Numbered from the stretch's first letter, positions 1 through 9,338 are shown. The stretch is 30,757 nucleotides of DNA from an uncultured Clostridia bacterium (GCA_944393345.1 CALXZW010000003.1:1-30757), one strand, 5' to 3'. Made by a program: numbers and translations. Notes: generated from the letters alone by a model not told the origin.

Positions 1-240
1 GAAACTACTGAAAAAAGACAAAAAGATATGCCATCAAGACTAAATGCAAGAAGAAAAATAATGAGAAAAGTTAACAAAGTTAAAGATAGCGAAGGTAACA
101 AAGTTGACTTACCATCAAAATTATTTAATGAAATAGCTCCAAAATATGCTGGTAAAAACAATGGTGGTTATACAAGAATAATAAAAGCTGGACCAAGAAG
201 AGGAGATGCAGCTGAAGTTGTAATATTACAATTAATATAG
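1..240 (+). CDS. rplQ: 50S ribosomal protein L17 (bL17), 3' part
   Basis: C-terminal part of the large-subunit protein bL17; the reading frame is open from base 1, so the true start lies left of the window. The visible ~79 residues contain the basic stretch SRLNARRKI and the family's closing motif, GYTRI, then GPRRGDAAE, then a hydrophobic end. In Firmicutes rplQ usually closes the S10/spc/alpha ribosomal run behind rpoA, and here a strong terminator follows directly, which fits an operon end. No anomalies are seen in the visible part. Confidence 0.95.
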   Translation, partial: ETTEKRQKDMPSRLNARRKIMRKVNKVKDSEGNKVDLPSKLFNEIAPKYAGKNNGGYTRIIKAGPRRGDAAEVVILQLI

Positions 241-245
241 TGTAT

Positions 246-283
246 AAAAAATTGAGGTTAAAAAAATGCCCTCAATTTTTTTT
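246..283 (+). terminator. Intrinsic terminator after rplQ
   Basis: Perfect 11-bp inverted repeat (AAAAATTGAGG / CCTCAATTTTT) with an 11-nt loop, running into eight T residues. It ends the ribosomal-protein transcription unit before apt. Confidence 0.85.
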
Positions 284-348
284 AATAGCTTTTGTAATTA
301 AGGAAAATTTGATAAAATAGATATATAGAGGAAAAGGAGGATTTTAGT

Positions 349-888
349 TTGAAAATAATAAAAAATGAGTTAAAAAATGAATTGAACATAAGAACCCAGA
401 AGGACTTTCCTAAAAAAGGAATAGAGTTTATAGATATTATGCCACTAATAATGCAAAAAACAACATTTAAGGAAATAATAGAAAAATTTGTAGAAGAACT
501 TTATATTAAAAATATTGATTACATTGTAGGACCAGAAGCACGAGGATTAATATTAGGATCAGCAATAGCATATGAATTAGAGATAGGATTTATTCCTGTA
601 AGGAAAAAAGGAAAATTACCTCCCAAAACTGTTGTAAGTCAGGTAGAATATCAAAAGGAATATGGAAAGGATATTTTAGAATTACCAAAATTAGTTAAAG
701 AGGATTATAAAGGAAAAAGATTTTATATAGTAGATGATATATATGCTACAGGTAATACAGTAAAAGCAATAAAAAAATCTATAGAAGAATTAGGTGGAAT
801 AGTAGCAGGACAAGGAGTAATAATGAATATAAAAGAGTTAAATAAAGATAATGATATATATTCATTAATAGATGTAAATGAAGAATAA
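349..888 (+). CDS. apt: Adenine phosphoribosyltransferase
   Basis: Cytosolic purine-salvage enzyme that makes AMP and pyrophosphate from adenine and PRPP. The 179-aa product matches the usual ~170-aa length. The substrate-side GPEARG motif is at about residues 61-66 and the PRPP loop VDDIYATGNT at about 128-137, typical of type I phosphoribosyltransferases. The start is TTG (349), chosen because AAGGAGG lies 8 nt upstream (334-340); the next ATG (365) is out of frame. It is monocistronic: a terminator precedes it and 160 nt without a recognisable gene follow. Clostridia often have apt next to relA, which is not the case here. Confidence 0.93.
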   Translation: MKIIKNELKNELNIRTQKDFPKKGIEFIDIMPLIMQKTTFKEIIEKFVEELYIKNIDYIVGPEARGLILGSAIAYELEIGFIPVRKKGKLPPKTVVSQVEYQKEYGKDILELPKLVKEDYKGKRFYIVDDIYATGNTVKAIKKSIEELGGIVAGQGVIMNIKELNKDNDIYSLIDVNEE

Positions 889-1050
889 ACAACAAGCAAT
901 AAACCGTTATAGAGAATAAGGGAGAAATTTACGAATAAGGAAAATACAATGATCCTCCTAAAGCTTCAGATTGTCCAAAATAAATATTAATAATTCTTAA
1001 TGAGTGTTATAATGATTTTAAAAATATTTAAGAAAAAGAGAGGGAATATA

Positions 1051-2649
1051 ATGAAGGATTTATGGGTGTGTAGTGAAAAGAAAAAATTAATTATTACATT
1101 TTTAATTTCATCAATATATTGTATATGTGAGTATGGATGTTCATTTGCATTAGCACATTTTGCAGTTGCACCATTAACCAATGAAAAGGTTATAGGTTTG
1201 GCTAGCACATTAGCAATATTATACATGATAATGTTAATATCTAATTGGATAAGTTCATTTATTGATTGTACTATTTATCCTAAAATAGAGATGAATGTTC
1301 AAAGAAATTATTTCAACAAAATTCAAAATATGACAGAAAAAAATTTTATGAATGTTCATACAGGATTTATTTATAATCTGATTAGTGATGTAGCAGAATT
1401 ATGGGTTGATTTTTTGAGCAATATTCAAAATACTATATTACCGTTAATTATTGGAATAATATCTTTTTTAATTATGGTATGTAACCAATCTGTGATTATT
1501 GGAATATTTGCTATTATTATTTCAATTATTGCTATCTTTATAAAATATAAAATGATGAAAGATAGACAAAAATATGATAAAGAATCAAGAAATAAGCATT
1601 CAAAATATGTAGCTATATTTGTAGATTTTGTTCAAAATTTAGCAACTGTAAAGAAACTAGATTTAAGAAAGTTCTGTAACGATAAAATAGAAGAAAAAGT
1701 AGATGATTATAATAAAACTAAAAAAACAAACGAAGTGAAAAGGGCAAATCAAAATATAGTTTTTCATTTTTTTATGAGAACATTATACATAGCATTGATA
1801 TTGAGCACAATTATAAGTATAAATGAGGGAATAGATGCTTTACCATATTTATTATTCTATGTAACTTTATTTGAAACTTTATATTCAAAAATTTCATCTA
1901 TGGCAAGGGTATTAGACTCTAATGTTCAACTAAAAACTGCCAAAAAGCAACTTGAAGAATATTTGCAAAGTTCAATAGAGTTAAAAAAATGTAAAGATTG
2001 GGTAAATATTAAATTGCAAGAAGTTGTTTTTTCTTATATAGAAAATTCAACCAAAATAAAGATTCCAGAGTTTACCTTAAATAGAAATGATAAAATAAGT
2101 ATTGTAGGAGAATCTGGTCAAGGTAAGACAACTATGATGAACATTTTAGCAGGAATATATCCATTACAAAAAGGTAGATTACTAATTGACGGAATAGAAA
2201 AAACAAATACAAAATTGGATTTAGTGTATGTATCACAAGAAGTTGAAATGTTTGATCTTAGTATAAGAGATAATTTATGTTTAGGTAAAGAGATACCAAA
2301 TGAAAAAATTTTTGAATTGTTAGATGAAGCAGGAATGACAAGTTGGTATAAAGAACTTCCAGACGGGTTAGATACAATGGTAGGAGAAAGAGGCATAAAA
2401 TTATCAGTTGGACAAAAACAAAGATTAAATTTAATAAGAGGAATTTTAATTGATAAAGACTTGTATTTCTTTGATGAGCCCACATCAAATTTAGATGCAG
2501 TGTCTGAAGAAAAAATAACGAATATGATTGAAAAATATTTAAAAAATAAAACTTATGTAATAGTAACTCATAGACCTAGGCTAAAAGAATTGTGTAATAA
2601 GCATTATGTATTTGAGAATCATATGATAAAAGAATTAATAGTTTTATAA
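1051..2649 (+). CDS. ABC exporter, fused membrane and ATPase domains
   Basis: A 532-aa ABC half-transporter expected to work as a homodimer in the cytoplasmic membrane. The N-terminal ~300 residues carry several hydrophobic helices (type I exporter fold). The nucleotide-binding domain has Walker A GESGQGKTT (353-361), Q-loop VSQE, signature LSVGQ (451-455), Walker B LYFFDEP (471-477) and switch His507 in VTHRP. The signature is LSVGQ rather than LSGGQ. I start at ATG 1051, behind GAGAGGG (1038-1044); an in-frame ATG at 1000 has no ribosome binding site. No substrate peptide, immunity gene or partner is adjacent, so the cargo (drug, lipid or peptide) cannot be told. It stands alone between housekeeping genes. 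Confidence 0.88.
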   Translation: MKDLWVCSEKKKLIITFLISSIYCICEYGCSFALAHFAVAPLTNEKVIGLASTLAILYMIMLISNWISSFIDCTIYPKIEMNVQRNYFNKIQNMTEKNFMNVHTGFIYNLISDVAELWVDFLSNIQNTILPLIIGIISFLIMVCNQSVIIGIFAIIISIIAIFIKYKMMKDRQKYDKESRNKHSKYVAIFVDFVQNLATVKKLDLRKFCNDKIEEKVDDYNKTKKTNEVKRANQNIVFHFFMRTLYIALILSTIISINEGIDALPYLLFYVTLFETLYSKISSMARVLDSNVQLKTAKKQLEEYLQSSIELKKCKDWVNIKLQEVVFSYIENSTKIKIPEFTLNRNDKISIVGESGQGKTTMMNILAGIYPLQKGRLLIDGIEKTNTKLDLVYVSQEVEMFDLSIRDNLCLGKEIPNEKIFELLDEAGMTSWYKELPDGLDTMVGERGIKLSVGQKQRLNLIRGILIDKDLYFFDEPTSNLDAVSEEKITNMIEKYLKNKTYVIVTHRPRLKELCNKHYVFENHMIKELIVL

Positions 2650-2724
2650 ATAAGTCAGAAAATGGTTACAATCTGCTTTTTTGATTAGTATCAAAATTAA
2701 TAAGAAAAAATGTTCGTAAAAACC

Positions 2725-2772
2725 TTGACAAAAATAAAAAAAAATTATAATATTATAGCGAACAAAAATTCA
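2725..2772 (+). promoter_or_regulatory. recN promoter with possible LexA box
   Basis: TTGACA (2725-2730) is followed by TATAAT at 2746 (15-nt spacer) or TAATAT at 2748 (17 nt). At 2759-2772 lies CGAACAAAAATTCA, which matches the Gram-positive LexA consensus CGAAC-RNRY-GTTYC at about 11 of 14 positions. A half site TGTTCG (2711-2716) sits upstream. recN is an SOS gene in many bacteria, so LexA control is plausible, but the right arm is degenerate. Confidence 0.5.
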
Positions 2773-2802
2773 CGATTAATATAGAAAGTAGAGGTAACTT
2801 AA

Positions 2803-4431
2803 ATGATTTCATTTTTGCATATAAAAAATATTGGAATAATAGACGATTTAAATATTGATTTTAATGAGGGATTAAATGTTTTAACAGGTGAAACTGGTGC
2901 TGGGAAAACATTAATAATAGATTCTCTTCAAATTATATCTGGAGGTAGATTTTCAAAATCTATGATAAGAAAAGGTGAAAATAATGCTTTTGTAGAATTG
3001 TGTATATATGCTCCGAATAATGAAAAATCGATTGATGGAAACATAATTTTATCTAGAGAAGTTAATATGAGTGGTAAAAATATGTGTAAAATTAACGGAA
3101 GAATGGTAACAGTTAATGAATTAAAAGAGTTTATGTCAAATTTTATTGAAATACATGGGCAAAATGATAATCAAGAATTATTAAGTAATAAAAAACATCT
3201 AAATTATTTAGATGGATTTATAGGAAATAAGATACTAGAAATAAAAAAAGAATATAAATCTTTATATGAAAAATATTGTCAAATAAATAAAGAGTTAGAA
3301 AAAAATTATGGCGATGATAAAGAAAGACAAAGAAAACTGGATTTATTAAAATATCAAAAAGATGAAATTGAAAAAGCTAATTTAAAATTGAATGAAGAAG
3401 AAGAACTTGAAGAAAAAAGAAAAATAATATTAAATTCAGAAAAGTTAGCAGAAAATTTAAGAAATGCAGAAAGTGCTATTTGCGATAATAGCATAGATGG
3501 TGTAAGTTTGGCAATAAAATCATTTGAAAAAATAGAATATATAGATAAAAAGTATGAAAAAATTACAAATGATTTAAAAAATATATATTATGATTTACAA
3601 GAAATTTCAAGAGATATTTCAAATTATAATCAAGAAATAGACTTTGATGAAAATGAGAGAGAATATATAGAAGAAAGATTAAGCATAATTTATACCTTAA
3701 AAAGAAAATACGGAAATACTATAGGGGAAATTTTAAAGTATAATATAGAATTAGAAAAAGATATAAACCACATAGAAAATTTAGAAGAATATATTAATGA
3801 ATTAAAAAAAGAAAAAAAAGAATTAGAAAACAAAATGCAAACTTTATGTGAAAATATGCATACTGTAAGAAATAATAGTGCAGAAGAATTAAGTAAGAAT
3901 ATAAATAAAGAATTAGAAGAACTAGAAATGAAAAATGCAAAAATAAATATACATGTAGATTATACTAATGAATTTTTAAAAACAGGAAAAGATATTGTAA
4001 CTTTTTATATTACTACTAATCTAGGAGAAGACGAAAAAGAATTATCTAAAATAGCTTCAGGAGGAGAAATGTCTAGAACGATGTTGGCAATAAAAAAAGT
4101 ATTAGCCGAAACAGATATGATACCTATATTAGTATTTGATGAAATAGATACTGGAATCAGTGGAAAAGCAGCAAATAGTGTAGCACAAAAATTAAAAACA
4201 ATAGCAAAATCACATCAAATAATGTGTATATCACATCTTCCAAATATTGCAGCAGTTGCCGATTATAATTATTATATAAGTAAAAAGGTAATAAATCAAA
4301 GAACTACTACATCAGTAAAATTATTAAAAGAAGAAGAAGTTGTTAAAGAAATAGCAAGAATATCTTCAGGAGAGATAAATGAAATAAGTTTGCAATATGC
4401 AACTAAATTAAGAAGTAAAAAAGCAAGTTAA
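2803..4431 (+). CDS. recN: DNA repair protein RecN
   Basis: SMC-like ATPase that acts early in double-strand-break repair. The 542-aa product is close to the usual 550-570. It has Walker A GETGAGKT (29-36), a central Lys/Glu-rich coiled coil (~150-390), the ABC-type signature ASGGEMSR (418-425) and Walker B ILVFDEIDTG (442-451), followed by the D-loop/His region with CISHLPNIAA. The start ATG 2803 follows AGAGGT. It has its own promoter and a possible LexA site. pth follows after ~100 nt with a separate promoter. Clostridial recN often neighbours argR/spo0A; neither is here. Confidence 0.95.
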   Translation: MISFLHIKNIGIIDDLNIDFNEGLNVLTGETGAGKTLIIDSLQIISGGRFSKSMIRKGENNAFVELCIYAPNNEKSIDGNIILSREVNMSGKNMCKINGRMVTVNELKEFMSNFIEIHGQNDNQELLSNKKHLNYLDGFIGNKILEIKKEYKSLYEKYCQINKELEKNYGDDKERQRKLDLLKYQKDEIEKANLKLNEEEELEEKRKIILNSEKLAENLRNAESAICDNSIDGVSLAIKSFEKIEYIDKKYEKITNDLKNIYYDLQEISRDISNYNQEIDFDENEREYIEERLSIIYTLKRKYGNTIGEILKYNIELEKDINHIENLEEYINELKKEKKELENKMQTLCENMHTVRNNSAEELSKNINKELEELEMKNAKINIHVDYTNEFLKTGKDIVTFYITTNLGEDEKELSKIASGGEMSRTMLAIKKVLAETDMIPILVFDEIDTGISGKAANSVAQKLKTIAKSHQIMCISHLPNIAAVADYNYYISKKVINQRTTTSVKLLKEEEVVKEIARISSGEINEISLQYATKLRSKKAS

Positions 4432-4476
4432 ATAACATAAAAGAAGGCAAATAAGATATATATTTATGTAAAAGAC

Positions 4477-4505
4477 TTGAAAAAAACCCGAAAACAATAT
4501 AAAAT
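4477..4505 (+). promoter_or_regulatory. Sigma-A-type promoter for pth
   Basis: TTGAAA (4477-4482), a 17-nt spacer, then TAAAAT (4500-4505), 24 nt upstream of the pth start codon. Confidence 0.6.
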
Positions 4506-4529
4506 ATTATAGGTAAGGTAGGGATAGAA

Positions 4530-5087
4530 ATGTATTTAATAGTAGGGTTAGGAAATCCAGAAGAAGAGTATTCTAATACTAGACATAATATGGGATTTGA
4601 TGTAATTAATAAATTAGCTGAAGAAAATAACATAAATATAAATAAAAATAAATTTCAAGGATTATATGGAAAAGGAAAAATAAATGAAGAAGAAGTAATT
4701 TTATTAAAACCACAAACATATATGAATTTAAGTGGAGAATGTTTACAGCAAGTTTTGAAATTTTATAAAATAAGTATTAATGATTTAATTGTAATTTATG
4801 ATGACATAGATATAACGCCTGGAAAAATAAAGATAAGAAAAAAAGGTGGGCCAGGAAATCATAATGGTATGAAATCAGTTATAAAAAGTATAAATACAGA
4901 AAATTTTGTAAGAATTCGAGTTGGAATAGGAATACCTAAAAATAATCAAGATTTAATTAGTTATGTTATAGGGAAAATTCCAAAAGAAGATATAGAGGAG
5001 TTAGAAAAAGGTAAAGAAGAAGCAAAAGAAGCGGTAAATGAAATAATTATTAATGGAATAGATAAAGCAATGAATAAATTTAATTAA
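4530..5087 (+). CDS. pth: Peptidyl-tRNA hydrolase
   Basis: Cleaves peptidyl-tRNA released from stalled ribosomes so that the tRNA is recycled. The 185-aa product has the family length and motifs: GLGNP (6-10), NTRHNMGFD with the catalytic His19, YDDID with Asp92, and GGPGNHNG (106-113). The start ATG 4530 is preceded by a modest AGGTAGGG. The gene has its own promoter and is followed by rng after ~50 nt. If CGG codons stall ribosomes in this organism, as inferred below, this drop-off rescue enzyme would matter, but that link is speculative. Confidence 0.96.
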   Translation: MYLIVGLGNPEEEYSNTRHNMGFDVINKLAEENNININKNKFQGLYGKGKINEEEVILLKPQTYMNLSGECLQQVLKFYKISINDLIVIYDDIDITPGKIKIRKKGGPGNHNGMKSVIKSINTENFVRIRVGIGIPKNNQDLISYVIGKIPKEDIEELEKGKEEAKEAVNEIIINGIDKAMNKFN

Positions 5088-5139
5088 AATATATTAAAAA
5101 TTTTATAATATATTACTTCGAAAAGAAAGGAAAAACTTT

Positions 5140-6318
5140 ATGTTAGAAATAATAATTCAAGGTAATTCACAAAATAGAAATATAGCATTGGTTGAAAATG
5201 GAAATTTAATAGAATATTATGAAGAAAGCAAAGAAATAGATAGAAAAGAAGGAAATATATATATAGGTGAAGTAAAAGACATAATACCAGGAATGCAATC
5301 TGCTTTTATAGATATAGGAACAGAAAAAAGTAGTTTTATACATTTAAAAGATATATTACCTAAAATAGATGAAACAAAAGGAAAATTCGAGAATGATAAA
5401 AAGATTGAAGATGTATTAAAAAAAGGTCAAAAATTATTAGTTCAAATAAAAAAAGATAGTAATGAAAAAAAAGGGGCAAGAGTATCAACACATATAAATT
5501 TGCCAGGTAAATATATTGCTTTGATGCCAAATACTGATATAATTACAATATCACAAAAAATATCAGATGAAAAAGAAAAAAATAGACTAAAAGAAATAGT
5601 AAGAAAAAATTTAGATAAAGAAAATGGAGCAATAGTTAGAACAGCAGCAAAAGGAAAAGAAAGTGAAATTATTAATGATATAAAAGTATTACAAAAAAAA
5701 TGGAAAAAAATATTAAATTTATATCAAAAAAATAAAGAAAATGATAATAAGTTATTATATAAATCAGAAGATATAACAGAAAAAATGTTAATAGATTTAA
5801 CTTATAAAAAAATAGAAAAAGTAATTGTTGATAATGATCAAGAATATTCAAAAATAGAAGAGTTTAAAAAACAAAATATAGAATATCAAAATTTAGTAAT
5901 AGAAAAAAGAGAAAGTGTATTTGACATTTACGAAATAAACCATCAAATAGAAAAATTAATGAACAGAAAAGTTTGGCTAAAATGTGGAGGGTTTATTACA
6001 ATTGATAATACAGAAGCATTAACAGCAATAGACGTTAATACTGGAAAATATACAGGAAATAAAAGTTTAGAACAAACAATATTTAAAGTCAATAAAGAAG
6101 CAACAAAAGAAATAGCAAAACAACTTAGACTCAGAGATATTGGAGGAATAATAATTATTGATTATATAGATATGAAGAACAAAGAAGAAAGTAATAAAAT
6201 TCAAGAATTATTAGAAGAAGAACTAAAAAAAGATAGAGCAAAAACACAAGTAGAAGGATTTACAAAATTAGAGCTAATGGAGTTAACACGAAAACATATA
6301 TGTAGTCATAAAAAATAA
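5140..6318 (+). CDS. rng: Ribonuclease G/E family protein, short form
   Basis: Endoribonuclease of the RNase E/G family, acting in rRNA and mRNA processing. Visible parts: an N-terminal RNase-H-like/S1 region (NIYIGEVKDIIPGMQSAF, ~45-62) and the catalytic domain with DVNTG (Asp298) and IDYIDM (Asp341), the two metal-binding Asp residues. At 392 aa it is shorter than the ~480-aa enterobacterial RNase G: it ends just after KLELMELTRKH, and the CPxC-type zinc-link is not seen. The start ATG 5140 follows AAAGGAAA. rimO begins 17 nt after its stop, so they probably share a transcript. Confidence 0.9.
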   Translation: MLEIIIQGNSQNRNIALVENGNLIEYYEESKEIDRKEGNIYIGEVKDIIPGMQSAFIDIGTEKSSFIHLKDILPKIDETKGKFENDKKIEDVLKKGQKLLVQIKKDSNEKKGARVSTHINLPGKYIALMPNTDIITISQKISDEKEKNRLKEIVRKNLDKENGAIVRTAAKGKESEIINDIKVLQKKWKKILNLYQKNKENDNKLLYKSEDITEKMLIDLTYKKIEKVIVDNDQEYSKIEEFKKQNIEYQNLVIEKRESVFDIYEINHQIEKLMNRKVWLKCGGFITIDNTEALTAIDVNTGKYTGNKSLEQTIFKVNKEATKEIAKQLRLRDIGGIIIIDYIDMKNKEESNKIQELLEEELKKDRAKTQVEGFTKLELMELTRKHICSHKK

Positions 6319-6335
6319 AAGAAAGAGGAAATGAA

Positions 6336-7694
6336 ATGAATGTAGGATTTATATCTCTAGGGTGCAGTAAAAATTTAATAGATACTGAAATTTTAATAGG
6401 AATGTTTAAAAAAAACAAATTTGAAATTGTAAATGATGAAGAACAAGCAGATATAATTGTAATAAATACATGTGGATTTATAGATTCTGCAAAAGAAGAA
6501 GCAATAAATACTATATTAGAGATGGCAGAATATAAAAAGAAAAGATGTAAATATTTAATAGTTATAGGGTGTTTAGTGCAAAGATATTATAATGATCTAA
6601 TAAAATTGTTACCAGAAGTAGATTTATTTGTAAAAATAGAGGAATATGATTTATTATGGAATAAAATAGAAGATTTAGTAAAAAGAAATTTAGTAGAAAA
6701 AAGCAAAAAGAAATCCTACCAAAAAATTACAGAAGTACCGACAATGCCAATGCTAAAACAAGAAGAATACATTAATAGAGTGGTAACAACGGGAAAAAAT
6801 TACGCATATTTAAAAATAGGTGAAGGTTGCAGTAACAGATGTACATATTGTGCTATTCCATATATAAGAGGACCTTTTGTAAGCAGGAAAAAAGAAGATG
6901 TATTAGAAGAAGCAAAAGAATTAGCAAACAAGGGAATTAAAGAATTAATAATAATTGCACAAGATACAACAAAATATGGAATAGATATATATGGAAAAAG
7001 CAAATTAGAAGAATTATTGGAAGAATTAAGTAAAATAGAAGGGATTAAATGGATTAGATTTTTGTATTCATATCCAGAAGGGATCACAGATGAATTAATA
7101 GATGTAGTAGCAAGAAATGAAAAAATAGCTAAATATTTTGATATACCAATCCAACATATATCTAATAGAATATTAAAAAAGATGAATAGGAGAACAACAA
7201 AAGAAGATATAACTGAGTTAATAAAAAAAATAAGAAATAAAATACCAAATGTAACATTAAGGACAAGTCTAATAGTAGGTTTTCCAGGTGAAGAAAAAGA
7301 AGATTTTAATGAATTATATACTTTTGTTGAACAAGCTAAATTTGATAAATTGGGTACATTTATGTATTCTAAAGAAGATGGTACGCCAGCAGCTAATTTA
7401 CCAAATCAAATACACGGTAATACTAAAAAAGCAAGATATAATAAAATAATGAACTTGCAAAAGGAAATATCAAAGAAAAATTTGCTAAAAAAAGTAGGAA
7501 AAGAATACGAAGTATTAATAGAAGGTAAATCTTTTGATGGAAAATTCTTAGTAGGAAGAACAATGCAAGATGTACCAGAAATGGATGGAATAGTGTATAT
7601 AGAGAGTGATGAGGAAATTTATGATAATATATTTAAAAAATGTGTTATAATCAATGTAGAAAGTTATGATTTAATAGCAAAAATTAAAGAGTGA
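6336..7694 (+). CDS. rimO: Ribosomal protein uS12 methylthiotransferase RimO
   Basis: Radical-SAM enzyme that methylthiolates an Asp of ribosomal protein S12. The 452-aa product begins with the MTTase domain (VGFISLGCSKNLIDTE, Cys10, plus Cys in NTCGF and IGCL). Radical-SAM cluster cysteines are CSNRCTYC (165-172). A TRAM-like domain occupies the C-terminus (~385-450). SLGCSKN and the ISNRILKKMNR region point to RimO rather than MiaB. The start ATG 6336 follows AAGAGGAAA. It ends in TGA, which shows that TGA is an ordinary stop here. Confidence 0.95.
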   Translation: MNVGFISLGCSKNLIDTEILIGMFKKNKFEIVNDEEQADIIVINTCGFIDSAKEEAINTILEMAEYKKKRCKYLIVIGCLVQRYYNDLIKLLPEVDLFVKIEEYDLLWNKIEDLVKRNLVEKSKKKSYQKITEVPTMPMLKQEEYINRVVTTGKNYAYLKIGEGCSNRCTYCAIPYIRGPFVSRKKEDVLEEAKELANKGIKELIIIAQDTTKYGIDIYGKSKLEELLEELSKIEGIKWIRFLYSYPEGITDELIDVVARNEKIAKYFDIPIQHISNRILKKMNRRTTKEDITELIKKIRNKIPNVTLRTSLIVGFPGEEKEDFNELYTFVEQAKFDKLGTFMYSKEDGTPAANLPNQIHGNTKKARYNKIMNLQKEISKKNLLKKVGKEYEVLIEGKSFDGKFLVGRTMQDVPEMDGIVYIESDEEIYDNIFKKCVIINVESYDLIAKIKE

Positions 7695-7734
7695 TTATAA
7701 ACAAATGAAATGTTATAAGAAAGGTTTGAGATAT

Positions 7735-9126
7735 ATGGAAAATTCGGAAAAAGAACGACTATTAAAAATTATGAGAAATTTAGAACAAAAAAGAAGTTTA
7801 GAAATATTAAAATCTGATATTGAAGATGTTAATTTAGATACTGATTATCAAAAAAAATTAGCCAACAATAAGGTACTAAATGTAAAATATTTAGGAAAAA
7901 TAAAGTGGAAAGAAGAAATAGATGGACAAACTGTAGAGACAGAAAAAGATATATTTTTATTAATAGAACAAAAAGAAAACGAAAATGGAGATTTAATAGA
8001 AGTAGAAAGATATTACACAGAAGATGGAGAAATGATTGCTGGTAATAATTTAGGTGATGGTTATAAAGACTTAATGTTAAATGAGAAATATCTTGAAAGG
8101 GAAGATTTATTATTAAATTTAAAACAATTAGATGAAAAAGGATTATTAGATTTAAATGAAATGACTCAAGAAAGATTAGAACAAATATCCAAAGTATTAG
8201 GTATAAAAGTAGAAGAATTAGACAATGTAGCTGAAATAAATCCAGATAAACCAATTAAAGAAAATGAAGAAAAAGAACAAATTTCTAAAAAAGAAATAGA
8301 AAAAGTTTCTACAAAATCAGAAATTGATACTTCTCAAAAAGTAACTGATCAAGAAACTATGGCAAGTTTATTACATGTTGAAGATAGACAATATGTAAAG
8401 ATTGCTGTTGTATATTCAGATAAATTAAACGATAATCCTAATTCTACTAAGTTTTCTTTTGTTGGTATAAAACCAGATGGTTCAGCAGAAATAATAGACA
8501 CATTAGAGCAAAGATATGGAACAACACCAACAAAATCAATTTATAATATAAATAATGATGGTACACAAATAGAAGAGGAAAAAGCGAATTCTATATTTCA
8601 AATTAAAGGAGAAGAAGAATCACAAGTAGCAGTAAAATTTGGATCTTCTGGTACAATAGAAACAAAATATGTTAGAACACCAAGAGAAAACAATCAAACA
8701 GCTATTAGTATTCCAATCGAAAATGAATATGAATGGCCTACAAGTAGAGAAACTAGAGAATTTATGGACAAGAAGAGAAATAATAGTGTTAATGAAGAAA
8801 CAGAAAGAATAAAAAAAATAGGTAAACACAGAGAAAAATTAGGTGAAGATGAAAGAAAAATAGAAATAAAAAGTATAGATGATAATCCAGATAATAATGA
8901 AGTACCCAAAGAAGTTATAGATAAAAAAGCATCAATATATGCTAAAGAAATTTTGAAAAATGAAGAAATTGCAGAAGTATATAATCATGCAGATGTTGAA
9001 AAAAGAATAAAGAAAACATTAGAAAATAGTGGAAAGGCATATTTAACAACTGAACAATTAAAAGCCATAGAAAAATCATTAGAAAAAGATGCAGAATTAG
9101 AGCATCCACCTAGAGGAATGGCATAG
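7735..9126 (+). CDS. Hypothetical hydrophilic protein, 463 aa
   Basis: I do not recognise the family. The protein is soluble, strongly charged (Glu/Lys/Asp/Asn-rich), with no signal peptide, membrane helix or Cys motif. The N-terminal third (~30-130) looks folded, with strand-like runs such as VLNVKYLGKIKW and IFLLIEQKE. A Glu/Lys-rich linker (~165-205) precedes a second folded part (~215-330) containing YVKIAVVYSDK and KFSFVGIKPDG, and the C-terminus is helical. I start at ATG 7735 because GAAAGG lies 9 nt upstream; an in-frame ATG at 7705 has no ribosome binding site. It lies 40 nt behind rimO and probably shares its transcript; a sigma-A promoter for infC follows. Confidence 0.75.
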   Translation: MENSEKERLLKIMRNLEQKRSLEILKSDIEDVNLDTDYQKKLANNKVLNVKYLGKIKWKEEIDGQTVETEKDIFLLIEQKENENGDLIEVERYYTEDGEMIAGNNLGDGYKDLMLNEKYLEREDLLLNLKQLDEKGLLDLNEMTQERLEQISKVLGIKVEELDNVAEINPDKPIKENEEKEQISKKEIEKVSTKSEIDTSQKVTDQETMASLLHVEDRQYVKIAVVYSDKLNDNPNSTKFSFVGIKPDGSAEIIDTLEQRYGTTPTKSIYNINNDGTQIEEEKANSIFQIKGEEESQVAVKFGSSGTIETKYVRTPRENNQTAISIPIENEYEWPTSRETREFMDKKRNNSVNEETERIKKIGKHREKLGEDERKIEIKSIDDNPDNNEVPKEVIDKKASIYAKEILKNEEIAEVYNHADVEKRIKKTLENSGKAYLTTEQLKAIEKSLEKDAELEHPPRGMA

Positions 9127-9154
9127 ATAGATTGATAAAAATATTAAAAAGCTA

Positions 9155-9184
9155 TTGACAAATACGCAAAAAACATAGTATAAT
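9155..9184 (+). promoter_or_regulatory. Sigma-A promoter of infC-rpmI-rplT
   Basis: TTGACA (9155-9160), an 18-nt spacer, and TATAAT (9179-9184), both perfect consensus hexamers. Transcription would begin near 9191 and give a ~145-nt leader. Confidence 0.85.
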
Positions 9185-9187
9185 ATT

Positions 9188-9323
9188 AGATGTTACAAGA
9201 AGAAGGCAAACTTCTCACCTTATCTAATAAAAGAAAAAGGTTAGAAACTGAATAAAATTTAGCAATTGATATGCTAATATTATGTTTGGATTTGACTTGT
9301 AACAAAAGTCAAATTTTTTTATT
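9188..9323 (+). promoter_or_regulatory. Ribosomal-protein-type attenuator leader of infC
   Basis: The untranslated leader between the promoter and infC carries several pairable segments: AGAAG with CTTCT, AACCTTTTT-like runs, and TAGCA with TGCTA. It ends in an intrinsic terminator. Firmicute infC-rpmI-rplT operons are known to be autoregulated by L20 through such a leader (L20 leader). I infer the same role from position and architecture; the L20-binding fold was not verified. Confidence 0.6.
9290..9320 (+). terminator. Leader attenuator terminator before infC
   Basis: Perfect 9-bp stem ATTTGACTT / AAGTCAAAT followed by seven T residues, ending just 5 nt before the infC Shine-Dalgarno. A terminator here can only act as an attenuator. 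Confidence 0.75.
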
Positions 9324-9338
9324 TTGGAGGTGTTTTAT

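Noticed and set aside
7692..7694. TGA read as an amino acid (code change)
   Set aside because: rimO ends correctly at TGA, and the TGAs after the polC CGG codons lie in the wrong frame.
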